Shown: positions 53,032 to 62,839, counted from the first letter of the stretch. The stretch: DNA of 64,000 bases from Bacillus sp. es.036 (GCF_002563635.1 NZ_PDIZ01000001.1:3162001-3226000), one strand, 5' to 3'. Notes: a model not told the origin generated them from the letters alone. Made by a program: numbers and translations.

Positions 53032-53985
53032 CTATTCCTTAATAATATAATTTGGTGCTTTTCTTTCTAGAGTGTTCTCTTTATTATTCTGCGCATTTGT
53101 TTTATCAATTGTATTATCGTGTAACAAAAAACTATATTTCGCAACGGGTAGACCGTCCATATCAGACAGATCACTTACCATTTCATCGAATATCTCTTTA
53201 TCTGGCTCAACATCAGGTTCTTCCATATACAACTGTATAAGAACGCTAACCATAGCCGGATTAATTGATTCCCCTTCTATCATACTCACCCACTCTTTCT
53301 TTGAGCGATCGGGATTATTCAAATACTTATCTAAGAGTTTTTCTTGCACAATACCACCGTATATGACTAATTTATAATATGGGGTTGTATGATAATTTCC
53401 AGCACCATTCTGATTAGCTTCTTCAGAAATACTTACTATAGGATACTCTTTCACTTTTTCTTCTAAATACTGATCAAGTTTCTTAAATTTTTCTTCATAA
53501 ATCCAGGCATATAACCCACTTAGGATAGCAGCATCAATCTGTCCATCCTGCGACCAAACACCCTCTGAATCTACCTCTTTTTTATCTTTATCTATTGGAA
53601 TAATCGCATAAGAATAAAAATGTGGCTTACCAACTGATTCTACAAATACAGTGGCCCCATCTATTGCTCCTACAATGTTATGTACCTTAACCTCTGTTTT
53701 GTACTCATCCTTGAAGTACTTCTTAATTGCTTTTTCCACTTCATCTCGGTTTTCTTCAGCTATTTTATCTGTTTCCTCACCGTTATCAAGCGTATATTCT
53801 TCTCCAGTATAATCTTGGACTGAAACAAAATATTTGTCCTCTATCATTTCTTCCTCAGTCTTTTTATCTGCTTTTTGTTCTTTCTCTTTTCCAGTCTCAT
53901 CATTTGAATTAGTCAACGCAGAACAACCTCCTAATAATAATGCACTACAAAGGATGCCAGTAAGTAGGAATCGTTTTTTAGTCAT
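53032..53985 (-). CDS. DUF1672-like lipoprotein, putative lipase immunity
   Basis: 317 residues. Lipobox LLLGGC follows the signal; a Lys/Glu-rich linker runs to about 50; the mature domain (EDKYFVSVQDYTGEEYTL, IVGAIDGATVFVESVGKPHFYSYAIIP) has the look of DUF1672 lipoproteins. In S. aureus members of this family (TilA) sit outside the membrane and neutralise TslA. It lies 34 nt upstream of the lipase-toxin gene in the same direction. GGAGC precedes the ATG. Confidence 0.7.
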   Translation of the reverse strand: MTKKRFLLTGILCSALLLGGCSALTNSNDETGKEKEQKADKKTEEEMIEDKYFVSVQDYTGEEYTLDNGEETDKIAEENRDEVEKAIKKYFKDEYKTEVKVHNIVGAIDGATVFVESVGKPHFYSYAIIPIDKDKKEVDSEGVWSQDGQIDAAILSGLYAWIYEEKFKKLDQYLEEKVKEYPIVSISEEANQNGAGNYHTTPYYKLVIYGGIVQEKLLDKYLNNPDRSKKEWVSMIEGESINPAMVSVLIQLYMEEPDVEPDKEIFDEMVSDLSDMDGLPVAKYSFLLHDNTIDKTNAQNNKENTLERKAPNYIIKE

Positions 53986-54327
53986 AAGTAGCTCCTTTTT
54001 CAGTTCTTGCTAGTATGTATCTGTATTCGTTTATTCCATAATAGATTATAAATGAGATTTATGTGACAGAGTGACCTGGTTGCCAATTAATTGAAAATAG
54101 TCTATCTGAACTAATAAACCGACCTATTAATTAGAACTATTTTACTAGTAAGTAGGATTTTATTATCCCTTTTCATTTACTTAGCACACTTATTTTACAA
54201 ATAATTACATACCACCCAATTTAAGTACCCTATTTAAAAAATTCAAACCCACAAATTACAAGATCTCATCTTTGTTATTTTCACTATTCTCAAATTCTAG
54301 TGAGAGGAACATAACCTCGTGCTATAA
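53986..54327. other. Intergenic region, no gene seen
   Basis: AT-rich stretch upstream of the immunity lipoprotein gene. No convincing promoter or small gene was identified. Confidence 0.4.
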
Positions 54328-54370
54328 AAAAACTAGGAAACCAATCCCTCTTGATTAGTCTCCTAGTTTT
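54328..54370. terminator. Terminator of the 54.4 kb lipoprotein gene
   Basis: AAAACTAGGA and TCCTAGTTTT close an imperfect stem with an inner GATTAG/CCAATC-type pairing; T-run on the minus strand. Confidence 0.7.
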
Positions 54371-54411
54371 CTATTAACATTGATTATAATATGCTAGAGT
54401 ATATATTTTAA

Positions 54412-55095
54412 TCAATGCTCAAACGTTAGAGTAACTTCTTTTCCATTCGCTATTAGGTCATAAGTATCTTGTTCCGTCACATCTGAAGTAAAGAACTTCA
54501 AAGTAGAGATATCTTTCTCGTTTAAAATAAACCCATCATACATTGGTCCATTAACTTTCCCCATTAAATCTCCTTTAAGTTCAGATGCATCTTCGATAAA
54601 ATCAGACTGCCAACCATCTATTTGCTGACCTTTGTTTGTCACAATTTTGTCTATTCCTTCAAAAGTCACATATTGGTCTTTAGTATTTTCCAAATTGGAA
54701 GTAACCTGAAGGAACACAAAGCCTTCTTTCGGATCTATCTCTCTATCTGTGAAATGACTCATTTGATTAGCATATTCCTCAGAAAGCTCAGTTAGTTCAA
54801 AGATCTCCATTGTTTCAATGGAGAAAATCACAGGGTCCAATTCAATTGTTTCGTTGAATTCTTCAATCTTTATCAATTCAGCGGTTCCTCGATCATCCTT
54901 TATAATATGACCTATTTCCCCTGGACCAGGATTACTATTTTCTTTAATTTTGCTATCTCTTGTACCCTCACTAGCAGATACCTGTGAGTTTTGGTCTATT
55001 TCTTTACCACTTAGTTCTTGTGCATTTTTTCCACATCCAACTAACGAAATTGCAATAAAAATGGATAATGCCCCTATTTTAAATAGTTTGTACAA
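54412..55095 (-). CDS. Lipoprotein of unknown function
   Basis: About 227 residues. The lipobox is ISLVGC, followed by a polar linker to about 65 and a beta-rich domain (GFVFLQVTSNLENTKDQYVTF) that resembles DUF4352/immunoglobulin-like lipoprotein domains in Bacillaceae. TTG at 55095 is preferred since GGGGGA lies 7 nt before it; the open frame reaches an ATG five codons upstream that overlaps that ribosome site. Monocistronic. Confidence 0.65.
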   Translation of the reverse strand: MYKLFKIGALSIFIAISLVGCGKNAQELSGKEIDQNSQVSASEGTRDSKIKENSNPGPGEIGHIIKDDRGTAELIKIEEFNETIELDPVIFSIETMEIFELTELSEEYANQMSHFTDREIDPKEGFVFLQVTSNLENTKDQYVTFEGIDKIVTNKGQQIDGWQSDFIEDASELKGDLMGKVNGPMYDGFILNEKDISTLKFFTSDVTEQDTYDLIANGKEVTLTFEH

Positions 55096-55318
55096 CAAAT
55101 AATCCCCCATTGTTTAAAACCCTTTATTAGAGTACGACAAAAGGAAATTTATGTCTAGGTGTCTGGTCATTTTTTCTAGTTTCAAGTCATTTTTACACAA
55201 AATTGAAATAGGTAACATTTTTGTTAATGAAACCTATGGAACTGTTCTGTTGAGCATTTACTATAACCCATAATCATATAAATCAGTTTTAAGAATCAAA
55301 GGGTGACCCGATACACTT

Positions 55319-55972
55319 CTATTTTCCATTTATGATCATTTCAATAATTCCACTCAAACATCCAACCATCCCAACAAACAAATCGAGCTCTCTCCTAGGA
55401 TCCCGATACTTCCGATTGATTTCGATCTGAACGGCTTCCATTTTTAATGCATTGGAAGAATGATAAGTAATTGTCCCAGGATGTGAGGCAGTAAAACGTT
55501 TGTTTACAGTTGCTTCTATGTTAGCTTTGGGGAAATGATCAATCATAACATCACGTTTCTGTTTGGAAAGTGTTTTTCCATTACTCGTACCTAAATCGAC
55601 ACCAAAAGTTCTATTTGCTGCAGCACCATGTACATCAATAACCAAATCAACTTTATGATTTAAGCAGTGTTCTCCAAGAACTTCTTTGTAATGGCCACCT
55701 AATATGTAATTTGGATCTTCACCTAATTTAGTATTTAGTATGACATGACATCCAGTTATTTCATGGAGTATTAAAGCTAATGCACCTGTGTAAACATCTG
55801 CTTCCTTCTCTTTGCCATTTCTAATCTGTTTAGTTGTATGTGGGGCTGAGATCATCACAGGGATCACCCCCTGCTTAACCTTTACTGACTGATCAGAGCG
55901 CACGTCTCCTCGATAGCTATTTTGAGAAAACTGATCCTCTATTTCTAAGATCTTTTTCAAATCTAGTTTCAT
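55319..55972 (-). CDS. N-formylglutamate amidohydrolase-like protein
   Basis: About 217 residues. VMISAPHTT, LVIDVHGAA and VQIEINRKYRDP are the three conserved blocks of the FGase (HutG) fold, a relative of M14 peptidases and of phage gamma-PGA hydrolases. No Hut pathway genes are near; it follows the gamma-PGA operon and the NlpC/P60 protein, so a gamma-glutamyl substrate is a reasonable guess. No signal peptide is present, implying a cytoplasmic role. The ATG at 55972 has AGAGGGG 8 nt upstream; a GTG three codons earlier is less likely. Confidence 0.7.
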   Translation of the reverse strand: MKLDLKKILEIEDQFSQNSYRGDVRSDQSVKVKQGVIPVMISAPHTTKQIRNGKEKEADVYTGALALILHEITGCHVILNTKLGEDPNYILGGHYKEVLGEHCLNHKVDLVIDVHGAAANRTFGVDLGTSNGKTLSKQKRDVMIDHFPKANIEATVNKRFTASHPGTITYHSSNALKMEAVQIEINRKYRDPRRELDLFVGMVGCLSGIIEMIINGK

Positions 55973-56044
55973 CACACTCACCCCTCTTGACCCATTATAG
56001 TAAAGAAGCCAGGAACCATATAGTCCCTGACTTTGTATATATAT

Positions 56045-59000
56045 TTATTCAATTATTCTTCTTGCCTCTTTATACTTTGGTGCCCAATAATTACTCTCAT
56101 CTAAATTGGAAATATAAACACCGTACGTTTCGGTCACATGAATAAATTCGTTATTCCCTACATAGATTCCCGGATGAATGTAATTCCCTTCAAAGAAAAC
56201 AAGGTCACCAGGCTGAAGACTCTCCTTATCGACATGAGTACCAATGTCGATCTGTTGAGATCCGTAGTTTGGAAGAACAATGTTGTTCTGAGCATAAACA
56301 TATTGAACATATCCAGAAGCGTTGAAACCTTCTGGCGTTGATCCACCACTCAGATAAGGTACACCAAGATAACGCTTAGCTTCCGTCACAATATTATTTG
56401 TTGTTGTCTCATTTTCTAGGTTATATCTCTTAGAACCTGTGTATTTAGGAGAATAATAGGAATTATGATCTAAGTACCCTACAGAAACCTCCCCTGCCTG
56501 TCCATTCGCATGGATGATTTGGCCGTTTCCAACGTAAATTCCGTTGTGGGATATACCTGGTTGATAAGTGTCACTAAAGAACACAACATCTCCTGGTTGC
56601 AATTCTGCTTTCTCGACTGGCTCTCCAACTTCCCATTGGTCAGTACTGGTTCGAGGCAAATAAACATCGTACACTTCATTTAAGACATGCTGAACGAAAC
56701 TCGAACAATCAAAGAAATCTGGCATCCTCTCAGTTCCCAACTCATATGGAACTCCTATGTAACTAGCTGCAACTGACACTATTGGAATGTCTAGTTGTAA
56801 CTTTAGTTCGTCATATCGTTTCGCATAAGCAAACTTTGATGAATAGTAATTACTTTTTTTCAGGTAATCAATCGTGACGCCATCCGATGTTGTGACATGA
56901 GCAAATTGATCTTGACCAAGGTAAATACCATTGTGAGAAATCCCCTCTTTATAGGTGTTTTCAAAGAAAACAACATCTCCAGGTTTAAGATTTTCAAGTA
57001 AAATTGTCTCACCAACAGCTGATTGGTCTTCGGTGTAACGAGGGATATAAATATCAGCTGCCTTTTCAAAAACATATTGAATGTATCCTGAACTATTAAA
57101 ACCTTCAGGGCCTTCTCCACCAGACTCATACGGAGAACCAATAAGATTCATTGCTTCTTTCGTAATCGGATTCTCGGCTACAATTTCCAACCCGTTAAAG
57201 CGACGTGCACCTGTATACTTTGAACTGTAATAATTGCTTTTATTAAGGTAATCGATGACAACTCCATCAGAAGTTGTTACATGAATAAATTGATCGTTTC
57301 CTAAATAGATGCCATTATGCGAGATACCTTCTTTGTAAGTATTACTAAAGAAGACCACGTCTCCCGGTTGAAGGTCTTCAGAAACCTCTTCCCCTGTTTT
57401 CCATTGATCAGCTGTAGTACGGGGAATTGCTGTTTCTAACACAGTTTGAAAAACGTACTGAATATAACCGGAACTATCATATCCATCAATCGATTCCCCA
57501 CCACTCTTATACGGAGCACCGAGATGTGATAGTGCTTCAGTAGTGACATCATTGACAGCTTGGATCTGCATATCACTATATCTTCTTGCTCCCGTATACC
57601 TGGAGCTATAGTAAGCGTTTTTATCTAGATAATCAACCTTCACTCCAGCTGATGTTGTCACGTGAGCGAATTGATCTTGACCTAAGTAAATACCATTATG
57701 AGAAAGTCCTTCTTTATACGTATTGCTGAAAAAGACGACATCTCCCGGTTTAAGATCTTCTTTAGAAATGTCATCACCTAGTTTCCATTGATCATCTCTT
57801 GAAGTCGGTAAAACGATACCTTTACTTTCATTAAAGAGATACTTTATGAATCCATAGCTACTAAAGCCTTCTGGTGAATCCCCACCGCTTAAATAAGGAG
57901 ATCCTATTAACGAAATGGCCAATTCACCGACAGGATCAGAAACCTCTAGCTGAAGATTATCATACCGTTTTGCCCCGGTATATTTTGAACGATAGTAATT
58001 GTTCTTATCTATATAGTCAATGGTTACGCCCGAAGACGTAGTCACATGAACAAATTGATCCTTCCCTATATAAATACCAGGCTTATACGTATCGCTAAAA
58101 AAGACGACATCTCCTGGCTGAAGGTTTTCTTTTTCAACTTTTTCTCCGACTAGCCATTGATCTTCTCTTTTACGAGGAACCAATGTATCACTTCCATTTT
58201 GAAAAACATATTCAATAAATCCTGAACTATCAAATCCTGACGGTGATTCACCCCCACTTTTATAAGGAGATCCTACAAGGTTAATCGCTTCGATAGCTGC
58301 AACATCGTCAGTGTCTGGCTTTAATGAACCATAACGTCGCGCGCCGGTATATCGCTCATTGTAGTAAGAGTTTTGATCCAAATAATCGATTGTCACTCCC
58401 TCTGATGTGGTTACGTGCGCAAACTGATGATTTCCCAGATAAACTCCATTGTGCGATAAACCAGACTTGTACGTATTACTAAAGAAAATAATATCGCCAG
58501 GTTGAAGGTTTTCTCTTAAAACCTTTTCTCCTGCCTTCCATTGGTTATCTCTTGTCGATGGAATATAAATGTCTTCTGCTTTTTGAAATACATATTCAAT
58601 AAATCCGTAACTACTAAATCCTGATGATGTATCTCCACCGCTCTTATAAGGAGTACCGAGTAATTCGATTGCTTCTTTAGCAATAGGAGATTCGGTTAAA
58701 TCAATCGCTAAGTTATCATACCTTTTCGCTCCAGTATATTTTGACTCCCAATATTCACTGTCGTCGAATGAATCAATTGCTACACCTTTTGAAGTTGTCA
58801 CGTGAATGAATTGATTATCCCCGAGATAAATACCGTTATGCGAAATGCCTTCTTTGTACGTGTTACTAAAAAAAACAACATCACCGGGCTGTAAGGCACT
58901 TCTTTCAACTTCTTGCCCAATATCCCACTGTTCAGATAAGTAACGCGGGACATAAATATCTGTACTGTTACGATAAACATAATAAACAAATCCAGAACCG

Positions 59001-59179
59001 TTGAAACCTTCTGGTGAATCGCCACCAGAGAAAAAAGGAGTACCTAGATGACTTTCAGCTTCACTGATAATTTTCTGAGAAACGTTATCCTCAGCTGAGA
59101 CCTCAGATTGATAAACAAGTAAGAATGTAAAAAAGACAATAACCAGCCATTTTAAAGAAAATTTTTCCTCTATATGCAA
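56045..59179 (-). CDS. Secreted protein of eight NlpC/P60-like domains, one with catalytic Cys
   Basis: 1044 residues. After a signal peptide (about 1-30) come eight repeats of about 127 residues, each with G-PY-SGG-SPEGF---GF--YV, DQW--GE, LQPGDVVFFSNTY and SHNGIYLG. In active NlpC/P60 enzymes the F/Y-D-C-S-G motif supplies the nucleophile. Here the motif reads GFNGSG, GFSSYG, GFDSSG, GFSSYG, GYDSSG, GFNSSG, FFDCSS and GFNASG in repeats 1-8: only repeat 7 keeps Cys (residue 825). Repeat 3 also lacks the SHN His. PgdS of B. subtilis, a gamma-PGA hydrolase with three such domains, is next to pgs genes, so gamma-PGA binding/cutting is likely (inference). TTG start after GGGGGG. Confidence 0.85.
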   Translation of the reverse strand: MHIEEKFSLKWLVIVFFTFLLVYQSEVSAEDNVSQKIISEAESHLGTPFFSGGDSPEGFNGSGFVYYVYRNSTDIYVPRYLSEQWDIGQEVERSALQPGDVVFFSNTYKEGISHNGIYLGDNQFIHVTTSKGVAIDSFDDSEYWESKYTGAKRYDNLAIDLTESPIAKEAIELLGTPYKSGGDTSSGFSSYGFIEYVFQKAEDIYIPSTRDNQWKAGEKVLRENLQPGDIIFFSNTYKSGLSHNGVYLGNHQFAHVTTSEGVTIDYLDQNSYYNERYTGARRYGSLKPDTDDVAAIEAINLVGSPYKSGGESPSGFDSSGFIEYVFQNGSDTLVPRKREDQWLVGEKVEKENLQPGDVVFFSDTYKPGIYIGKDQFVHVTTSSGVTIDYIDKNNYYRSKYTGAKRYDNLQLEVSDPVGELAISLIGSPYLSGGDSPEGFSSYGFIKYLFNESKGIVLPTSRDDQWKLGDDISKEDLKPGDVVFFSNTYKEGLSHNGIYLGQDQFAHVTTSAGVKVDYLDKNAYYSSRYTGARRYSDMQIQAVNDVTTEALSHLGAPYKSGGESIDGYDSSGYIQYVFQTVLETAIPRTTADQWKTGEEVSEDLQPGDVVFFSNTYKEGISHNGIYLGNDQFIHVTTSDGVVIDYLNKSNYYSSKYTGARRFNGLEIVAENPITKEAMNLIGSPYESGGEGPEGFNSSGYIQYVFEKAADIYIPRYTEDQSAVGETILLENLKPGDVVFFENTYKEGISHNGIYLGQDQFAHVTTSDGVTIDYLKKSNYYSSKFAYAKRYDELKLQLDIPIVSVAASYIGVPYELGTERMPDFFDCSSFVQHVLNEVYDVYLPRTSTDQWEVGEPVEKAELQPGDVVFFSDTYQPGISHNGIYVGNGQIIHANGQAGEVSVGYLDHNSYYSPKYTGSKRYNLENETTTNNIVTEAKRYLGVPYLSGGSTPEGFNASGYVQYVYAQNNIVLPNYGSQQIDIGTHVDKESLQPGDLVFFEGNYIHPGIYVGNNEFIHVTETYGVYISNLDESNYWAPKYKEARRIIE

Positions 59180-59265
59180 TATTATCCCCCCCTGTACATT
59201 CTAAAGATTACTGTGAATCTTGTCGAAAATCAACGAGATATTTGTCAGAAAATAAAAAGAAGTAA

Positions 59266-59301
59266 AAAGGCACGGTTCTTGTATACAAGAACCGTGCCTT
59301 T
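59266..59301. terminator. Perfect-palindrome terminator of the cap operon
   Basis: Two 18-nt arms (AAAGGCACGGTTCTTGTA and its exact complement) without mismatches. Lies 8 nt after the capE-like stop and so separates the cap operon from the NlpC/P60 gene. Confidence 0.75.
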
Positions 59302-59308
59302 AGACCTA

Positions 59309-59512
59309 TTAGTTTGTAACTTTAAATGTTGACTTCGCTGTATCCAAATCTGACGGAGTCTGTTCAGCTTGCTGCTCAATGATTAACTGCTGTTCTTCAA
59401 TGGAGGTTCTTTCCAAATCAGTTAACGTATCAACCTCTTTAAATGTCACCATAAATGTGAAAATTAATGTTAATAGAATAAAAGGACTTACTTCGCGTAG
59501 AGCTGTTTTCAT
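59309..59512 (-). CDS. capE: CapE/PgsE-like small membrane protein
   Basis: 67 residues. One membrane segment near 10-28 (FILLTLIFTFMVTF) is followed by KEVDTLTDLERTSIEEQQ, which follows the pattern of B. subtilis PgsE/YwtC (FKFNDQLTDQEKQKIDME) closely. CapE/PgsE is a small subunit needed for full gamma-PGA synthesis. The ATG at 59512 has GGGAGAG 8 nt upstream; the frame is open further, into the capD-like gene, but without a start site as good. Slightly longer than the 47-55 residues of known members. Confidence 0.75.
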   Translation of the reverse strand: MKTALREVSPFILLTLIFTFMVTFKEVDTLTDLERTSIEEQQLIIEQQAEQTPSDLDTAKSTFKVTN

Positions 59513-59564
59513 GAATAATCTCTCCCTGATAATAAAGTTTTGTTTTATTTTTGTAGCATTTTCA

Positions 59565-61223
59565 TTATTTTTCAACTTGCCATGCTCCCAATCTTCGCTG
59601 GTCTGCGCCACCATAGAGCATATTTTCCTCATAATTGACAATTAGACTTTGTACACCGCCGTAATACTGACCTGCATCATAGTACTCAACTTCGTAACCT
59701 CGATCTTCTAATTCATCCACAACTTCTTCTGGATATTCTTCCTCAGATTCCAGTTGAATCTTTTCATCTTCAACGTAGAAACGAGGTTGTTGAATCGCGT
59801 CTTCAATCGATTCTTTAAATGTAAGATTACGAATAAGTACCTCTGCAATCATCATCGGAATTCTTTTCCCACCCGGAGTACCTATTCCAATGACCGGTTT
59901 TCCATCTTTAGATAAGATTGTTGGCGCTGTAAAACTACGTGGACTCTTCCCGGGTTCGATTTTATTTGGAGAGTCACTGCTCTCACTGAAATTTTTCAGC
60001 TGATTATTTACAAAATAACCATCAACGTATTTTCCAGAACCAAAGAAATTACTAAGGGTGTGAGTCGCAGAAACCATGGTACCCTCTTTGTCGATAACTA
60101 CGAAATGTGTCGTATTATCATGATCTTCCTCATCTGCTGGACTATCATTTACTTCATACTCGTCAGACAAATGTTCCATTGAAATATCTTCAGCTAATTC
60201 GCTAGAGTACTCCATGCTCGTTAACTTTTCTGTTTGAATATCTTCGAAAGCAGGATCTGCAATATTATCAATACGATCGTTATAACTTCTCTTTGTAATC
60301 TCTCCAACGATATGGATAAAATCTGCAGGTTCATCTACTGTTTCTTCTATATTCATCAATTCAGCCATCTGTAATGATTGAATCAGAGTAATTCCAGCTA
60401 AAGGGGCCGGGGCAGAATAAACATCATATCCTGCGAACTCTCCTTTAACGGGCTCTTGCTTTAATACTGAATAGGATTGTAAATCTTCACTCTTAATTTC
60501 ATCTGTCGCTTCCAGAAAATTCTCACCTAGTTCACCTTCATAGAAAGAATCTGAACCTTTATTACTAAGCTTTCTTAACGTTTCAGCAAGCTCTTTCTGT
60601 TTCAGCGTTACACCAGGATTAATCGGTTTCCCCTTGGGGTAAAAGTGAGGAATATCACTTGTAGGCATTCGATACTGTGCCCCTTTCAATCGATCATAAA
60701 GGGCTTCATCAACTTCAAAACCGTCTTCTGCAATTTCAATTGCTGGTGTAATCAGTTGTTTCATATCAACTGTTCCATAATCTTCATGTAACGATTCCAT
60801 TCCCTGAATTAAACCAGGGACTCCAGAATATCCGGAAGGCATGTTCCCATTTAATGGAGCATTTTCACGGTACATATAAGTGATCGGTTCATTGTCTTTA
60901 GGATAAATCAACATTTCTCCCCCACCGCCAATACCAGAGCCATAAGGCTCTACTACTCCAAGAACATAAGAGACCGCAATAGCAGCATCTACCGCATTTC
61001 CTCCATTTTTCATCACTTCCATACCAGCTTTAACCGCTAGAGGATGTGACGCACTAACTCCATAGCCTTCACTAGATTCTATAGGCTTTCCATCTTCTAA
61101 ATCGAAATTTGGAGCAGTTGAGAACGGTAGATTTTCAGGGGGGAGACCATAAAACTTAAAGAAAGCACCCATACCAACTAAAAAGATAACCGACAGTAAG
61201 ATAATGAATTTTTTACTTTCCAA
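59565..61223 (-). CDS. capD: CapD-type gamma-glutamyltransferase
   Basis: 552 residues. Membrane anchor at about 6-25, then the GGT fold. YGVSASHPLAVKAGMEVMK and GIGGGGEMLIY near the N-terminus and the end GGADQRRLGAW match CapD of B. anthracis closely. The autoprocessing/catalytic Thr is the second Thr in DNTTHFVVID, so a two-subunit mature enzyme is expected. CapD cuts gamma-PGA and attaches it to peptidoglycan. Start TTG overlaps capA by 11 nt, with GAAGGGAGA 5 nt upstream. Position after capA and before capE is as in B. anthracis. Confidence 0.85.
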   Translation of the reverse strand: MESKKFIILLSVIFLVGMGAFFKFYGLPPENLPFSTAPNFDLEDGKPIESSEGYGVSASHPLAVKAGMEVMKNGGNAVDAAIAVSYVLGVVEPYGSGIGGGGEMLIYPKDNEPITYMYRENAPLNGNMPSGYSGVPGLIQGMESLHEDYGTVDMKQLITPAIEIAEDGFEVDEALYDRLKGAQYRMPTSDIPHFYPKGKPINPGVTLKQKELAETLRKLSNKGSDSFYEGELGENFLEATDEIKSEDLQSYSVLKQEPVKGEFAGYDVYSAPAPLAGITLIQSLQMAELMNIEETVDEPADFIHIVGEITKRSYNDRIDNIADPAFEDIQTEKLTSMEYSSELAEDISMEHLSDEYEVNDSPADEEDHDNTTHFVVIDKEGTMVSATHTLSNFFGSGKYVDGYFVNNQLKNFSESSDSPNKIEPGKSPRSFTAPTILSKDGKPVIGIGTPGGKRIPMMIAEVLIRNLTFKESIEDAIQQPRFYVEDEKIQLESEEEYPEEVVDELEDRGYEVEYYDAGQYYGGVQSLIVNYEENMLYGGADQRRLGAWQVEK

Positions 61224-62367
61224 GGGATTCTCCCTTCAATATATCTGAATGATCCACTTTCAAAATAATGCTTTCGCCTTCTTTAGACCATTCATGATCA
61301 TCTAAATTCTTAGTCATTTGCCTCGTGATTTTAAAACTGTTATACCAATTTAAATCTGTCAAAGGCCTCGGCTGTGCATTTTTAATAGTTGCAGGAATAA
61401 TCTCAAATTCTCCTGTTCCATCTTTGTACAAGTTATATTGTACTAGAGCCGTATCATGTGTTCTGGACCACCCTTGATCAAAAACAAAATTACCAAGACT
61501 ATAGAAAATAGCCGTATCATTGTACATTTCGACTGTGGATAAAACATGTGGGTGATGACCAATAATCGCATCTGCCCCTGCATCTGAAATTGCGTGTGCT
61601 AATTCAACCTGTCTTGGATGAGGTTCATTCTCGTACTCAGCTCCCCAATGAATATTAACAAACACGAGGTCCGCATTCTTTTTTGCTTCATCAATCATTG
61701 GAATGAAATACTCAGGATTGGCTGCTAAAACGCCACCTTTTGTACCTTTAGCCCTACTATCATCCTCGAAAAAGTCATTAAACCCAAGCGTTGCAATGGT
61801 TACCCCATTGACATCTGAATACTTGATTTTTTTGGCAGATTCAAGATTTTCACCGGCACCAACAAAATCAGTTTTCGCATTTTCAAAAGTAGACATTGTA
61901 TCTTCAAGACCTTCTATCCCGTAATCAAGCATATGATTGTTAGCGAGGGTAACGACAGTGAAATTCGCATTGTCTAATGCTTTGACACTCTCCTTACTAG
62001 TCTTTAAGTTTATTGACTTATCAACTGCAGCTGTATCCTCGTCCAAAACGATAGGATTTTCAAAATTACCTGATACGTAATCTGAGTTCTCAAAATAAGG
62101 CTTTACATACTCAAATGGATGGTCATATCCATGTTCATCCGTTGCTTTTTCAACATAGCGACCTAACATAATATCGCCCACCATTGTTGCTGTTAGAATA
62201 GCATCATTATCAACAGCTTCTGACTCACCCGGTTTTAATAAATAGGAGAAGGGAATCATCAAAATAATACATAATCCTAAGGCAATAAACGTATGAGTAA
62301 GTGTTCTTTTCTTATGCCATTTGATTTTCTTTAAAATTTTCTCTTTAAAATTCAACTTCCTAGCCAT
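61213..62367 (-). CDS. capA: Poly-gamma-glutamate synthesis protein CapA/PgsA
   Basis: 384 residues. A basic N-terminus and one membrane segment (about 27-47) precede the CapA metallophosphatase-like domain: MVGDIMLGRYV, GNFENPI, TLANNHMLDYG, VNIHWGAEYE, IGHHPHV and FYSLGNFVFD. It exports or assists elongation of gamma-PGA with CapB and CapC. It starts 11 nt after capC. Confidence 0.92.
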   Translation of the reverse strand: MARKLNFKEKILKKIKWHKKRTLTHTFIALGLCIILMIPFSYLLKPGESEAVDNDAILTATMVGDIMLGRYVEKATDEHGYDHPFEYVKPYFENSDYVSGNFENPIVLDEDTAAVDKSINLKTSKESVKALDNANFTVVTLANNHMLDYGIEGLEDTMSTFENAKTDFVGAGENLESAKKIKYSDVNGVTIATLGFNDFFEDDSRAKGTKGGVLAANPEYFIPMIDEAKKNADLVFVNIHWGAEYENEPHPRQVELAHAISDAGADAIIGHHPHVLSTVEMYNDTAIFYSLGNFVFDQGWSRTHDTALVQYNLYKDGTGEFEIIPATIKNAQPRPLTDLNWYNSFKITRQMTKNLDDHEWSKEGESIILKVDHSDILKGESLGK

Positions 62368-62378
62368 TTACATTCACC

Positions 62379-62828
62379 CTAAATAAGATAATATGAGAAC
62401 ATGATTAAGAATGTAATACCGCTAAGGAGTATAGTACTACCCAGTGTTGGTACAACACCCTGTTTTTGAATCGTATTTGCGATCAAACCAGGTACAATAA
62501 CACCAATCCCACGTAACTCAAATATTTCAAAAGGTATAATAGGATAAGCGAAATCCAAAGCAAGTTTTAATGCAATTCCTGTTGTTAACATCGCCGCAAA
62601 TTTTCGTCGACCATATAGAATCGTAAATTTCGCTATTCCATGCTGAACAATTAAATAGGTTAGTAAACTAATAATAAACATCGTTAACATGAAAATCGGT
62701 TGATCAAAACTTAACGCAAGATAGCCTGGAACAATTAATCCTGCTGGAAGAATCCCCGTTTTTTCTGCATAAATCAAACTTAAAATAACACCGATAACTA
62801 AAGAAATATATAAATCCGAACCAAACAC
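62379..62828 (-). CDS. capC: Poly-gamma-glutamate synthase subunit CapC/PgsC
   Basis: 149 residues, mostly hydrophobic, with four to five membrane segments. SLIYAEKTGILPAGLIVPGYLAL and GIGVIVPGLIANTIQKQG are the conserved parts of PgsC. It forms the membrane synthase with CapB. GTG start with GGGGG 7 nt upstream, 11 nt after capB. Confidence 0.92.
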   Translation of the reverse strand: MFGSDLYISLVIGVILSLIYAEKTGILPAGLIVPGYLALSFDQPIFMLTMFIISLLTYLIVQHGIAKFTILYGRRKFAAMLTTGIALKLALDFAYPIIPFEIFELRGIGVIVPGLIANTIQKQGVVPTLGSTILLSGITFLIMFSYYLI

Positions 62829-62839
62829 TATGCTTCCCC

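Noticed and set aside
59266-59301. The perfect palindrome containing CGGTTCTT as a REP copy
   Set aside because: It lacks GAATCG and the GGGAC context, lies just after a stop codon and fits a terminator.
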